From Planctomycetota bacterium (GTDB lineage: Bacteria > Planctomycetota > JAJSAM01 > JAJVHW01), in contig JAJFFG010000067.1 of assembly GCA_021776825.1 (NCBI GenBank), positions 62,001 to 126,000 of the forward strand: a DNA stretch of 64,000 bases, in the 5' to 3' direction. Below are positions 1 through 7,804 of the stretch, in pieces. The number at the start of each line of letters is the position of its first letter. Positions within the stretch are counted from its first letter, which is position 1. The position numbers were made by a program, and so were the translations under genes. Below the pieces are notes generated by a model. The model was not told the DNA's origin, did no database searches, and worked only from the letters and a program-made list of their open reading frames with translations.

Positions 1-184
1 TCCCGGCCGTTCGGGTGCGTCTCGATCGGGTCGCGCAAGCACTGCGCGAGGTGCGGCCGCACGTCGGAGTACCGAGATCGGTGAATCTTCTCGCCGGGCA
101 TCGCGGGACCACGGTCGGTTGGCGAAGTCTCCACTGTGCCCACGTCCACGTTGGCCGTCGCCGCGCCCGGCCATCGCTCCCCGC

Positions 185-190
185 TACCAT
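185..190 (+). promoter_or_regulatory. -10 hexamer, leaderless start
   Basis: TACCAT ends 7 nt before the GTG at 198. Transcription would begin at or next to the start codon. No ribosome site is visible, so this hexamer is the main reason for choosing GTG 198. Confidence 0.55.
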
Positions 191-197
191 CGTTCAC

Positions 198-659
198 GTG
201 TCGTCTTCGCCCCGGCTGCCCCCCGAGATCGAGCTCCAGCTCGCGAACTGGGCACTGGGCTGGCTCCTGCCAGAAGACGTTCCTGGCGTGGCCGTCGCGC
301 TGCTCGTCGCGGGCTTCGATTCGCCCGAGCTTGTGCGAGTCGCGGGCGACGTCGCGCCCGATCCACGCGAGGTCCGTGACCGGTTCGAGCGCGCGCTCGA
401 CGAGACCGGTCTTCGCGTGGAACGCACGACGGCGCGCATCGTCCTTACGCGTCACGTCTGCAACGAGATCGTCGCCGGGCGGTTGGACCCGTACGACGGA
501 GCGCAAGTGGTCTGGCGGGAGGTCACACTCGAGTGCCCGCGACATGACGCGAACGCGTCCCTTTACGACAAGTTCGGCGGGATCGACGACTCCGAGTACG
601 AGACGGATCTGGCGCAATCGCTCGCCGTTGGATTCCTGGAGCTGTTCCCTCCCGACTAG
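198..659 (+). CDS. Hypothetical protein, 153 aa
   Basis: I do not recognise the family. The frame is open from position 15, but codons before 198 read as Arg/His-rich and non-protein-like. The GTG at 198 follows a -10 hexamer by 7 nt, so I take it as the start. The product is acidic and soluble, without a signal peptide or membrane segment. It looks like a small alpha/beta protein with many Glu/Asp-Val-Arg stretches and ends in ELFPPD. The next gene is on the same strand 229 nt away and has its own -10 hexamer, so this is probably a single-gene transcript. Function unknown. Confidence 0.55.
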   Translation: MSSSPRLPPEIELQLANWALGWLLPEDVPGVAVALLVAGFDSPELVRVAGDVAPDPREVRDRFERALDETGLRVERTTARIVLTRHVCNEIVAGRLDPYDGAQVVWREVTLECPRHDANASLYDKFGGIDDSEYETDLAQSLAVGFLELFPPD

Positions 660-875
660 CGGTCGCAACGCGTCAGTGGCCGGCTCATGGGAGCGGCACG
701 CATCGACTACCCCTCGGCCGAATCGGAGTTCCCCACGGGTCCGCGTGGCACCGGTTCGAGGGCGCACTCCGGGATGAGCGTCCGCTCGTGGTCGAGAGCG
801 GCGGCGGTCATTGGACCACGTGGCGCGGGAGCATCAACTCCGCGCGCCCCATCGACACACCGCCGGCGCCCCGAG

Positions 876-881
876 TAGGAT
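876..881 (+). promoter_or_regulatory. -10 hexamer, leaderless start
   Basis: TAGGAT followed by 7 nt (cctcgcg) and then ATG 889. The same hexamer-spacer layout recurs at 2533 and 2875. Confidence 0.6.
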
Positions 882-888
882 CCTCGCG

Positions 889-1143
889 ATGAGTGTGCCA
901 CCACACGTCGGCCCGAGGGACCAGCCGACCGCTTTTCGGCGCGTGCGGGCATACGTCACCCGCGCGTTGCTCTACGCGGTCGCCTACCTCGGGGTGATGG
1001 TCGCGTGGAGCGCGATTGCCGGCGAGCCGCTCTACACCCGCGTCTCGGTCAAGCCGGCGGTGATCTTGGGGTCGGCGTTTGCGCTCTGCCCGCCGTACTT
1101 CGGCCGGCGCACATCGCGACGACGGGCCGCTGACGCGTCGTGA
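889..1143 (+). CDS. Small membrane protein, 84 aa
   Basis: Not assignable to a named family. The ATG at 889 sits 7 nt after a TAGGAT hexamer. About 20 N-terminal soluble residues precede a hydrophobic helix (ALLYAVAYLGVMVAWSAIAG), a short polar loop with several basic residues, a second hydrophobic stretch (AVILGSAFALCPP) and a basic tail. This suggests two helices with a positive-inside C-terminus. The pattern W-[SD]-A-[IV]-A-G at the end of the first helix also occurs in the protein at 2888, so the two are probably distant paralogues. Function unknown. Confidence 0.6.
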   Translation: MSVPPHVGPRDQPTAFRRVRAYVTRALLYAVAYLGVMVAWSAIAGEPLYTRVSVKPAVILGSAFALCPPYFGRRTSRRRAADAS

Positions 1144-1227
1144 AGACGTGGATCGCAGGACAGTCCCCAACCCCATGCGGTCCAGGCGCCGCGCGTACGC
1201 AATCGGCCCTGCGCTAGCGATCAGGCG

Positions 1228-2013
1228 CTAGCGACCGGTGTCGGTCGCCGCCGCCCCCTCGTCCTCGATCTCCAGACGCATCGCGCGGTGGTCCCGGAAC
1301 TCCGGGACGAAGATCGTCGCGGCGTAGGGGACCTCGTCGACCTCGAACGCGATGCGGACCCGGCCCCACGCCGTCGTATGCCCCCGGGGTTCGCCGTCGG
1401 GTCCGAGCGACTGGCCGGCGCTCTGTCGGGGGGAGCTCATGCAGGTCGCCATGCCGTAGACGACGCCGGCGTCCTCGTTCACCTTCAGGAACTCGGAGTC
1501 GAAGGTCACGACACCCGCCGAGAGTTTCGTCCCGGTCGGCGCGTGCGTGATCAGCTGCCACGCACCGGAGGTCCGCACGGTGCCCGCGTCGGGTCGCCGG
1601 CCCAGGGTCGCGCGCAGCCGCGACGTCACCGGATCGAGCGTGATCGCGATCTCGACCGGGCGCGCGGTGTCCGCTGCGGGGGACGTCGGTCGAATGGACG
1701 CCGACAACGCGACGCTCTTGTCCGTCGTGGCGATGTCGACGTCCGCTCGAAGTGCCGGTCGCTCACGACGCTCGCGATCCGCGGCGTCGTCACGCGACGA
1801 ACCGCTCTCCGCGTCTGCGATGGCGGCAGTATCCCTCGGTGCGATCGGTTGCACTCGCGTACGAACCCGCACGGGATCGCGACTGTCGTTCCGCGCCGCG
1901 GGGGCCGCCGGCTCGGATGGGTCGGCGCGCTGCGGCCGCGGCCACGACGTAATCAGCAGCGCACCGAGAATCAGCAGCGCGAGGAGGGCCAGACCGATGA
2001 GCAGGCGCTTCAC
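1228..2013 (-). CDS. Membrane-anchored hypothetical protein, 261 aa
   Basis: The start is GTG at 2013, 8 nt downstream of a minus-strand TACTAT. The N-terminus MKRLLIGLALLALLILGALLI is a single anchor or uncleaved signal. An Arg/Pro/Ala-rich, Asp-rich linker (about residues 30-95) follows, then a beta-rich domain (about 95-250) rich in Thr/Val/Ala. The domain is predicted to lie outside the cytoplasmic membrane. I recognise no family. The gene is tail-to-tail with 889-1143 and followed upstream by another minus-strand membrane protein gene. Confidence 0.65.
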   Translation of the reverse strand: MKRLLIGLALLALLILGALLITSWPRPQRADPSEPAAPAARNDSRDPVRVRTRVQPIAPRDTAAIADAESGSSRDDAADRERRERPALRADVDIATTDKSVALSASIRPTSPAADTARPVEIAITLDPVTSRLRATLGRRPDAGTVRTSGAWQLITHAPTGTKLSAGVVTFDSEFLKVNEDAGVVYGMATCMSSPRQSAGQSLGPDGEPRGHTTAWGRVRIAFEVDEVPYAATIFVPEFRDHRAMRLEIEDEGAAATDTGR

Positions 2014-2021
2014 GACCGCCG

Positions 2022-2027
2022 ATAGTA
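2022..2027 (-). promoter_or_regulatory. -10 hexamer, leaderless start
   Basis: On the minus strand TACTAT is followed by 8 nt and then the GTG start at 2013. Confidence 0.5.
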
Positions 2028-2072
2028 CGGGGCGGCGGCGGCACGACTATCCCCACCTCCAGGGGACGGCGA

Positions 2073-2327
2073 CTACTCGCTCCGCTTCCGCGCCGTGACG
2101 ACGGAGTCGATCACCAGGGCGGCAATCAGCACCGCGGGACCGATCTCCCAGCAGCGCGCCGCGATTGGATTCTGGTCGAGAAAGTCCACGGGCCAGGATC
2201 CGATCCATCCCCGCTCGCTCGCGATAACCAGGAAGAACACGGCGACGAACAGGAAGCCGATGCTCGCGAGGACGTTGCGAACCGTGGTGCGCCTCGGGCG
2301 TTTCGGCGGGGCCGGCTGAGCGTCCAC
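2073..2327 (-). CDS. Small two-helix membrane protein, 84 aa
   Basis: The start is GTG at 2327, 6 nt after TAGCAT on the minus strand. About 20 residues rich in Pro and Arg precede a long helix (VLASIGFLFVAVFFLVIASE), a loop with GWIGSWPVDFLDQNP, and a second helix (IGPAVLIAALVIDSVVTA) that ends in ARKRSE. Both termini are basic, which fits an N-in/C-in hairpin. I do not recognise a family. It is transcribed toward the 1228-2013 gene, but each has its own -10 hexamer. Confidence 0.6.
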   Translation of the reverse strand: MDAQPAPPKRPRRTTVRNVLASIGFLFVAVFFLVIASERGWIGSWPVDFLDQNPIAARCWEIGPAVLIAALVIDSVVTARKRSE

Positions 2328-2333
2328 GCAGCG

Positions 2334-2339
2334 ATGCTA
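2334..2339 (-). promoter_or_regulatory. -10 hexamer, leaderless start
   Basis: Minus-strand TAGCAT, 6 nt spacer, GTG at 2327. Confidence 0.5.
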
Positions 2340-2532
2340 GCAACCTCCGCTCGTGGTGAGCGCATCTGTGACAACTACGTCAACGCGCGACCGCGACCCG
2401 CGTCGTCGACCCTGAACACCCGGCACGATGTGTCTGTACGTCACGGTGAAGCCGGCGCGATCCGCTCAACGGAGTCTCGACAGTCGGGGGTCGTGACGCC
2501 CGCACCCGGAACCGCCGCACTCGCGCCGCGGT

Positions 2533-2538
2533 TACGAT
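2533..2538 (+). promoter_or_regulatory. -10 hexamer, leaderless start
   Basis: TACGAT, then cctcacg (7 nt), then ATG 2546. The spacer is nearly the same as before 889. Confidence 0.6.
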
Positions 2539-2545
2539 CCTCACG

Positions 2546-2797
2546 ATGCTGCGCCCCGTGATGTCCCGAGAGGATTGGAAGCGTGCGAAACACCGAGGGC
2601 GCGCCTTCTACATCGGTGTGCGCGTTGTGCCGCCGACGCTCCTCGTGCTGGCATTCGGCGTGCGCCAGCTGCTCAGCCACCGCGACGACTGCACGATGCT
2701 CGTGATCGCGCTCGTGTTCGCCGTCGTCGGCTACGTCAGTTGGGGCGCGACCTACGATCGCACGCGCCGGAACTACGAGGCCTTCGACGAGGAATAG
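2546..2797 (+). CDS. Small membrane protein, 83 aa
   Basis: The start is ATG 2546, 7 nt after TACGAT. The N-terminus (SREDWKRAKHRGRAFY) is strongly basic. Two hydrophobic helices follow, VVPPTLLVLAFGVRQLL and TMLVIALVFAVVGYVSWG, separated by a short SHRDDC loop. The C-terminal tail is TYDRTRRNYEAFDEE. Basic residues before helix 1 suggest N-in topology. I cannot assign a family. It belongs to a run of similar-sized membrane protein genes with individual promoters. Confidence 0.6.
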   Translation: MLRPVMSREDWKRAKHRGRAFYIGVRVVPPTLLVLAFGVRQLLSHRDDCTMLVIALVFAVVGYVSWGATYDRTRRNYEAFDEE

Positions 2798-2874
2798 CAG
2801 CGCTCAGCCGGCCGCGGGCGGTTGCAGCTCGTGCCGGGATCACACGTCGCGGCGATCATCGCTGCACCGCCCGC

Positions 2875-2880
2875 TAGACT
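2875..2880 (+). promoter_or_regulatory. -10 hexamer, leaderless start
   Basis: TAGACT, then cctcgtc (7 nt), then ATG 2888. Confidence 0.6.
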
Positions 2881-2887
2881 CCTCGTC

Positions 2888-3166
2888 ATGGACTCGACGC
2901 CAATGCGCGCCGCGGCTGAGGAGCGAGCACCAGGTCTCACGTGGTGGCAGCGGCTCGCGTTCGGGCTCACCGTCGCCGGACTATGGTTCGTGTTCCACCT
3001 CGTGTGGGACGCGGTCGCGGGGCGTGATCTGCGGGTGCTGTCGGCGGGACTCCAGTCGGTGTTCCTTGGCGGCGTCATGGGGACGATCATCGGGCGCAAG
3101 CAGTGGTGGAACGAGTCGCCCGATGCCGTCAATGATGCCGTCAATGATGCCGCCAACGATGCCTGA
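2888..3166 (+). CDS. Small membrane protein with tandem C-terminal repeat, 92 aa
   Basis: The start is ATG 2888, 7 nt after TAGACT. Helix 1 (LTVAGLWFVFHLVWDAVAG) and helix 2 (LSAGLQSVFLGGVMGTIIG) resemble those of the protein at 889, including the W-D-A-V-A-G end. The tail carries DAVNDAVNDAANDA, encoded by an in-frame 12-bp tandem repeat. The stop overlaps the possible upstream ATG (3159) of the next gene, so the two may be translationally coupled. No known function. Confidence 0.6.
   Translation: MDSTPMRAAAEERAPGLTWWQRLAFGLTVAGLWFVFHLVWDAVAGRDLRVLSAGLQSVFLGGVMGTIIGRKQWWNESPDAVNDAVNDAANDA
3122..3163 (+). repeat. 12-bp tandem repeat, about 3.5 units
   Basis: The unit is gatgccgtcaat, with one divergent copy. 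It is in frame and encodes repeated D-A-[VA]-N. Length change here would keep frame and lengthen the tail of the 2888 protein. Confidence 0.8.
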
Positions 3167-3170
3167 CACG

Positions 3171-3413
3171 ATGACCGACGACGAGCCCACGCGGGGGCCG
3201 GGCATCACCGTCGCGGCCGTGCTGCGGTTCGTGGGTCGCGTCATCCCCTTCGCGGGGGGGTCGTTCGGGCTGCAGTACGGGTACCGGTCGTTCATGGACC
3301 GCACGATCCACATCGACGAGACCCTGGAGTCGGCTGTGATCTTCGGTCTCCTCGCTGCCGCTGCATGGCCCCTCATGATGGCGAACGCAAGGCGCCGAGG
3401 GCGCGAGGGCTGA
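3171..3413 (+). CDS. Small membrane protein, about 80 aa
   Basis: The frame is open further upstream. The first plausible starts are ATG 3159, which overlaps the previous stop, and ATG 3171 (MTDDEPT), which I chose because the sequence becomes protein-like there. Two weak hydrophobic segments are present: ITVAAVLRFVGRVIPFAGGSF and ESAVIFGLLAAAAWPLMM. The tail (ANARRRGREG) is basic. It probably shares a transcript with the 2888 gene. Family not recognised. Confidence 0.5.
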   Translation: MTDDEPTRGPGITVAAVLRFVGRVIPFAGGSFGLQYGYRSFMDRTIHIDETLESAVIFGLLAAAAWPLMMANARRRGREG

Positions 3414-3419
3414 CGGTCC

Positions 3420-3715
3420 GTGGAGGACGTGAGCGACGCTCGCCAACCGACGAAGCCGGCGAGTTGGTGGGCAGCGCGACGCCACTGGACCGGTCGGACA
3501 ACGACGTACCTCGGACTGTCGATCTTCGTCGTCTCGGCGTGGGGTGCCTCGTCGCGGTCTCCGTGATCCAAGACGAGCGGCTAGACCTCGTGGGAGAAGT
3601 GCTGGCGACCACCGCAGTCGGCGGAGCTGCTCTCGCCGTCGTTGGTCTCGCGCTCGGCGTCGGCGTGCGCCTGACCCGGTGGATCTCGCGGCTCTGGCGA
3701 CGGCAGCGACGTTGA
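3420..3715 (+). CDS. Small membrane protein gene, apparently frameshifted
   Basis: From GTG 3420 the frame encodes a soluble N-terminus and a helix (TYLGLSIFVVSAWG), then stops at 3564. The -1 frame continues from the same place with CLVAVSVIQDERLDLVG, a second helix (VLATTAVGGAALAVVGLAL) and a basic tail, ending at 3715. Adding one G to the GGGG run at 3541-3544 joins them as SAWGCLVAV. The joined product would be about 98 aa with two helices, like its neighbours. I infer a one-base deletion, a sequencing error, or less likely a -1 ribosomal shift. The alternative is that only the downstream frame (3365-3715) is real. Confidence 0.45.
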
Positions 3716-3840
3716 TGTGCAACAGGCTCCGCTCGACCGACCAAGGCGCCGCAACGCGCCGCGCCTGTTGACGCGGACAGCTCCTCACCTACGGTGGGAG
3801 GGCGCGCGACGGGATACCGGTTGGGCATCGGAGACTACTC

Positions 3841-5934
3841 GTGCGGAAACTCCTCGTCGTCATGGCCGCCCTCGGCGGTCTCTCGGTTTCCGTCGCGTGG
3901 GCGGCGGGCACCATCACGTTCGATCAGACGCTGATCACGATCGGCGACGCGCCGACGCGTGGCCGGCTCGTTCTGCGCACCGAGCCGGAGACGCGGTCGC
4001 TGCCGGAGATCGCCGCTCCCGCAGAGCCGGGCGACGCGCCCGCCCTCACCGACCAGTTCACATCGGCGTCGACCACGCTCCCCTCGCATGGCGGCGGCGA
4101 CGACGCGCTCCATCTGACGACGAACACGACGCTCCAGTCGGGGACGTACGACGTGTCGACGTTCACGGTGGATGCGGGAGTGCTCGTCCATTGCGCCGGC
4201 CCCGTCACGATCCGCACGTCGGGTGACGCGCTCGTCGAGGGCTCGATCCAGGCGCTCGGTAGCGACGCCCATGTGATCCTCCTCTGCGACGGCGACTTCA
4301 CGGCGCGCGCAGTGAGCGGGTTCGCCGCTCCCTCGATGCGCTCCGGCACGCGACTGGCGCGCATGGTCGTGGATGCGCTCGGCGACGTGACGATCTCCGG
4401 CCGCACCGACGGCACGGGCGACTGCGAGTTCTACGGATCGCAGGGCGTCCTAGTGTCGGCGCGTTCGGTGGGCACGCTCCTCGACGTCGCGAACGCGGAG
4501 TTCTCTGCCGGCCCGCACGGCGTCTACCTCCGGTCAGAGGGCGACATCGTCACGCGTCACATCACGATGACCAGCTCCGGCGGCGGCATGAACATTGCCG
4601 CGTTCGGCGGCGACGCGACCGTGTTCGCGAGCGACATCGACACGGGATCACTCGGTCTCCGGCTGCTCGCCTCAGGGTCGTTCGGGATTGGCGACGGCTC
4701 GAGCGTCATCACGAAACACGTCACGGTCCGCGCGGAGAGCGGCAGCCTGAAGATCACGGACGACAGCCTGCTCGAGGTGCGCGGCACCACGACGGACATC
4801 CGCGTCGGAGACGACGTGATCATCGAGGACGACTCGCGCCTGCGGCACGTCGGTGGTGGCCTGCCCGCCGAGATCGTGGCGGAGGAGGGCAGCCTGCGCC
4901 TGGGGCCGGGGGATGCACGCCTGGAGTCCACGGGCAGCGGCGCCATGATCGTCCGCGTCGGCGAGGACGTCTCGGTCGGAGCCGGAGCGAGCATCTCTGC
5001 GGTGGACGGCGACATCGAGCTGCATGCGGCGCGCGATGTGGATGCCGAGGGTGACGTCACGTCCCGCTTCGGCGCGGTCACCGTTCGCGCGGGACGCGAC
5101 CTCGCGTTCTCCGATCCGGTCGATGCCGAGACGGAGATCACGGGCGCGGCGCTCGCGCTGGCTGCGGGAGGGGACCTCGAGCTGACGAGCGCGCGCGCGA
5201 AGAGCGGCGCTCTTTCGGCCAGCGCGGGAGGAAGCCTGCGCGCGAGCGGGGCGATCTCTGCGGCGCAGTCCATCGACGTCGTGGCCCTCGCTGGGAGCAT
5301 CGACGTCGGCGGGTCGGCGATCTCGACGAGTCCCTCGGACCAGGAGTCCGGGAGCATCCGCCTCGAGACCTGGGCCGGAGACGCAGCGCCGATCGATCTG
5401 ACCGCCGCGTCACTGTCAACGGGGACCGCCGACGCGACGAGCGGGAACATCCTGATCCTCGTCAGCGAAGCACCGCCGTCGCCGGGTGCCCCGTCCGAGG
5501 ACGACGGCAAAGTCACCGAAACGCCGCCTGGCGCGTCCGAGGAGTTTCCCCTCGAGCTACTGCGCGCCCGAGCCAAGCCCGCGCGCCGCGACACGTGGCG
5601 CATCCGAGCACGCTGGACCATCGCCCTCGACGCGGACCCCGTCGACCTCGACCCGGACCTCGCCGTGACGATCGGCTCGACGCGACTCCCAGTGAGCTTC
5701 ACCAAGCGCGCCCGCCGCGGCGTCGCGGTCTACAAGGGCGACGGGGTCACCCTCCGTGTGCGGCCGGCCGCGGAGGAAGGCGTCCTGCGCTTCGACCTCA
5801 CGGCCAAGCCCGCGCTTGGCGATGCGCTGTCCGGCCGAGGCAACGGCACTCTCGATGTCGTCGTGTCGACGTCGGCGTGGAGCGCTTCGACGCGGGTCGA
5901 GTTGCAGCGCGGGAGATTTCGCGCGGATCGCTGA
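3841..5934 (+). CDS. Secreted repetitive beta protein, 697 aa
   Basis: The start is GTG 3841 with a GGAG about 7 nt upstream. A signal peptide (MRKLLVVMAALGGLSVSVAWA) is followed by a disordered stretch to about residue 75. A long Gly/Asp/Val/Ser-rich region (about 80-530) then shows repeated motifs such as GDVTISG, GDIELHAARDVDAEGDV and GGDLELTSA. This spacing is typical of right-handed beta-helix or haemagglutinin-like surface proteins. The last 150 residues form a separate beta domain after a Pro/Glu-rich linker. No catalytic motif is visible. I infer a surface or secreted adhesin-like protein; the family is not certain. Confidence 0.7.
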   Translation: MRKLLVVMAALGGLSVSVAWAAGTITFDQTLITIGDAPTRGRLVLRTEPETRSLPEIAAPAEPGDAPALTDQFTSASTTLPSHGGGDDALHLTTNTTLQSGTYDVSTFTVDAGVLVHCAGPVTIRTSGDALVEGSIQALGSDAHVILLCDGDFTARAVSGFAAPSMRSGTRLARMVVDALGDVTISGRTDGTGDCEFYGSQGVLVSARSVGTLLDVANAEFSAGPHGVYLRSEGDIVTRHITMTSSGGGMNIAAFGGDATVFASDIDTGSLGLRLLASGSFGIGDGSSVITKHVTVRAESGSLKITDDSLLEVRGTTTDIRVGDDVIIEDDSRLRHVGGGLPAEIVAEEGSLRLGPGDARLESTGSGAMIVRVGEDVSVGAGASISAVDGDIELHAARDVDAEGDVTSRFGAVTVRAGRDLAFSDPVDAETEITGAALALAAGGDLELTSARAKSGALSASAGGSLRASGAISAAQSIDVVALAGSIDVGGSAISTSPSDQESGSIRLETWAGDAAPIDLTAASLSTGTADATSGNILILVSEAPPSPGAPSEDDGKVTETPPGASEEFPLELLRARAKPARRDTWRIRARWTIALDADPVDLDPDLAVTIGSTRLPVSFTKRARRGVAVYKGDGVTLRVRPAAEEGVLRFDLTAKPALGDALSGRGNGTLDVVVSTSAWSASTRVELQRGRFRADR

Positions 5935-5970
5935 GCGACAGCAGCGAGTTCCTCCGAGCCGAGAGACGGA

Positions 5971-5976
5971 TACGAT
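5971..5976 (+). promoter_or_regulatory. -10 hexamer, leaderless start
   Basis: TACGAT, 6 nt spacer, GTG 5983. Confidence 0.55.
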
Positions 5977-5982
5977 CGCGCC

Positions 5983-6306
5983 GTGAGCGACGACGACGAT
6001 CCGCGACTATTCGGGCAGGAGGACACGCTCGCGGACGCTCTGCTGCGGCTGCAGGACTACCGCGCGTTCAGTGAAGCGTGGAAGCACGACCACTGCTCGT
6101 TCTGCTTCGCGAAGTTCATGGATGCGACGTACTCCGAGGAGCATCGGCGCTTCATCGCCGAGAACCCCGAGGTCCTGACGCGCGGCTACGCGACGACCGC
6201 GGCGCACAAGAGCGGCGGCAACACCGAGTGGATCTGCCCGACGTGCTTCGCGGACTTCCGCGAGCGATTCGGGTGGCGTGTCGTCGAGGGTCCCGTCGAC
6301 GGCTGA
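5983..6306 (+). CDS. Zinc-ribbon-like hypothetical protein, 107 aa
   Basis: The start is GTG 5983, 6 nt after TACGAT. The protein is acidic and soluble. It carries two Cys pairs: HCSFCFAKFM near residue 38 and ICPTCFADF near residue 87. Four cysteines in two C-x2-C knuckles suggest a structural zinc site. The stretch between them is helical, with the conserved-looking AAHKSGGNTEWICPTC. I do not know the named family. It is flanked by a secreted protein gene and a lipoprotein gene, each with its own start signals. Confidence 0.65.
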   Translation: MSDDDDPRLFGQEDTLADALLRLQDYRAFSEAWKHDHCSFCFAKFMDATYSEEHRRFIAENPEVLTRGYATTAAHKSGGNTEWICPTCFADFRERFGWRVVEGPVDG

Positions 6307-6378
6307 TCGCGGTGGTGACGTGCTAGCCGTGCCCAGATCGCATCTGCGCGCGACGCGTCCGCAAGGGGAGCGCAAGCG

Positions 6379-6975
6379 ATGGCCGATAAGGACCCCATGG
6401 CCCTTGCCCGCCAATCCGTGGCCCTTCTCCTGATCGTGCTCGTCGCGGCGTGTGCGCGCCCGGCGCAAGAGACGGAGGCTCCGGCCCGATCACGGGCAGC
6501 GGAACCGCAGCGCGTGGAGCCGGAGACGGCGCTAGTTCCACTTCCCGTTCCAACTCCCGCTTCCGGATCAGCGCCAACTCCAACACCCGCACCCGCACCC
6601 GCACCCGAGGTGATCGAGACGGAGACTCTGCAGATCCTGGTGGATCGGATGCGGTTCCGGATGGAGGTCCTAGCGGAGGACGTGCGCCAGACCGCGTGGT
6701 TCGCGCGGTCGAAGGATCCCGTCGCGCTTCTGCCGCTGATCCAGGCCAAGATCGACCAGCTTGTCGTCGACCGCGATCAACTCGCCGCGGCCCGTGTGGA
6801 CGGGAACGAGGAATCCCTCCGCCAGTGGATCGCCGAGCTGGACGAGGGACTCGAGCGCGTCCGTGCAGACCTCGAGGACCTCGGGGCGGGCGGACAACCC
6901 CGGCGTCGTCGCAGGCGGAAGCGAGTGGACGTCGCGTTCTGGGACGTCCCGATCAACAGTCACTTCTTCCACTGA
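6379..6975 (+). CDS. Lipoprotein with coiled-coil domain, 198 aa
   Basis: ATG 6379 follows AAGGGGAG by about 8 nt. Hydrophobic residues 14-24 end in the lipobox V-A-A-C with Cys25, so the protein is predicted to be lipid-anchored. A Pro/Ala/Thr-rich linker (about 40-75, with PTPAPAPAPA) precedes a Glu/Arg/Leu-rich helical region (about 80-175) that looks like a coiled coil. The tail has an Arg cluster (RRRRRRKRV) and ends in HFFH. No enzymatic motif is present; the role is unknown. Confidence 0.7.
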   Translation: MADKDPMALARQSVALLLIVLVAACARPAQETEAPARSRAAEPQRVEPETALVPLPVPTPASGSAPTPTPAPAPAPEVIETETLQILVDRMRFRMEVLAEDVRQTAWFARSKDPVALLPLIQAKIDQLVVDRDQLAAARVDGNEESLRQWIAELDEGLERVRADLEDLGAGGQPRRRRRRKRVDVAFWDVPINSHFFH

Positions 6976-7027
6976 CCTCGCACGCGCCTCGCCGCCTGCC
7001 GCGCCGTGAGGGCATCCGGCCAACGAC

Positions 7028-7699
7028 CTAGCCGACTCCCCACGCGATCGCGTTCGCCGCGGTGTGGGTGATCCACCCGTAGACAAGGCTGCCGGTCCAC
7101 TGACGCGCTAGGCCGATCACAAGCGCTCCGAGCAGCACGTAGAGCAGTTGGAACGCGACGAAGCCCGGCGGCATCGCGACGAAGTTGGGGATGTGCCACG
7201 CGGCGAAGATGAGCGCGGTCAGGAACAACGGCCACTCGACGGGGAGTCGCGCGACGACGCGACCGCTCCACGCGGCGTCCAGCACGCGGTACACGAAGCC
7301 GAAGAACACGAGGTCCTGCGCGAGGGGCGAGATCGTCCACATGCTCGACGACCAGCCCTCGAACGCACCCGTGTCGAGCAGAGGGTAGACGAGCGCCGTC
7401 AACGCGAGCGGTCCGCCGCAGACGAGGAGCACACCGCGCCAGTGCTCGCGAAGACGGCCGACCACGAGGCCGCTACGACGCGGAGCGGGAAGCGTCAGCC
7501 CGAGGCCGAAGACCAACGTCAGCCCGTCGACCCAGTACGGCCACGAGATGCCGTCGAGCGCCTCAGGTGGCGGCCAGGATGCTCGTGCCCCCCAGACCAC
7601 GCCGCCGTGCCAGAGCGCTGCGGCGAGCACACCGATCGCGACGGCGACCACGCGCCGACGGACCGATGCCGGGGCGAGCGGTGAGGGATCACGGTCCAT
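7028..7699 (-). CDS. CPBP-family intramembrane protease-like protein, 223 aa
   Basis: It is polytopic (about six helices) with the layout of CPBP/CAAX-type intramembrane proteases. Motif 2 is present as F-A-A-W-H (His169) and motif 3 as H-T-A-A-N (His212, Asn216). Motif 1, normally E-E-x-x-x-R, reads Q128-D129-L-V-F-F, so both glutamates and the arginine are replaced. The family fold is clear; proteolytic activity is doubtful, and it may be a pseudo-protease or use Asp129. The ATG at 7699 lies 6 nt after a minus-strand TAGCCT, so it appears leaderless. Neighbours give no functional hint. Confidence 0.75.
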   Translation of the reverse strand: MDRDPSPLAPASVRRRVVAVAIGVLAAALWHGGVVWGARASWPPPEALDGISWPYWVDGLTLVFGLGLTLPAPRRSGLVVGRLREHWRGVLLVCGGPLALTALVYPLLDTGAFEGWSSSMWTISPLAQDLVFFGFVYRVLDAAWSGRVVARLPVEWPLFLTALIFAAWHIPNFVAMPPGFVAFQLLYVLLGALVIGLARQWTGSLVYGWITHTAANAIAWGVG

Positions 7700-7705
7700 G
7701 CGCGG

Positions 7706-7711
7706 AGGCTA
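7706..7711 (-). promoter_or_regulatory. -10 hexamer, leaderless start
   Basis: Minus-strand TAGCCT, 6 nt spacer, ATG at 7699. Confidence 0.55.
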
Positions 7712-7804
7712 TCGGATGGGCGACGACGACCCGACAGTGCAGGCCGTCGTCGTCATCAACGTCGTCACACGAGCTGCCGTCGACGCGGTCAGTCGTCGAT
7801 GCGG

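Noticed and set aside
3365..3419. Start of the frameshifted gene at 3365
   Set aside because: This part overlaps the end of the previous gene and is not protein-like; the 3420 frame gives a proper helix.
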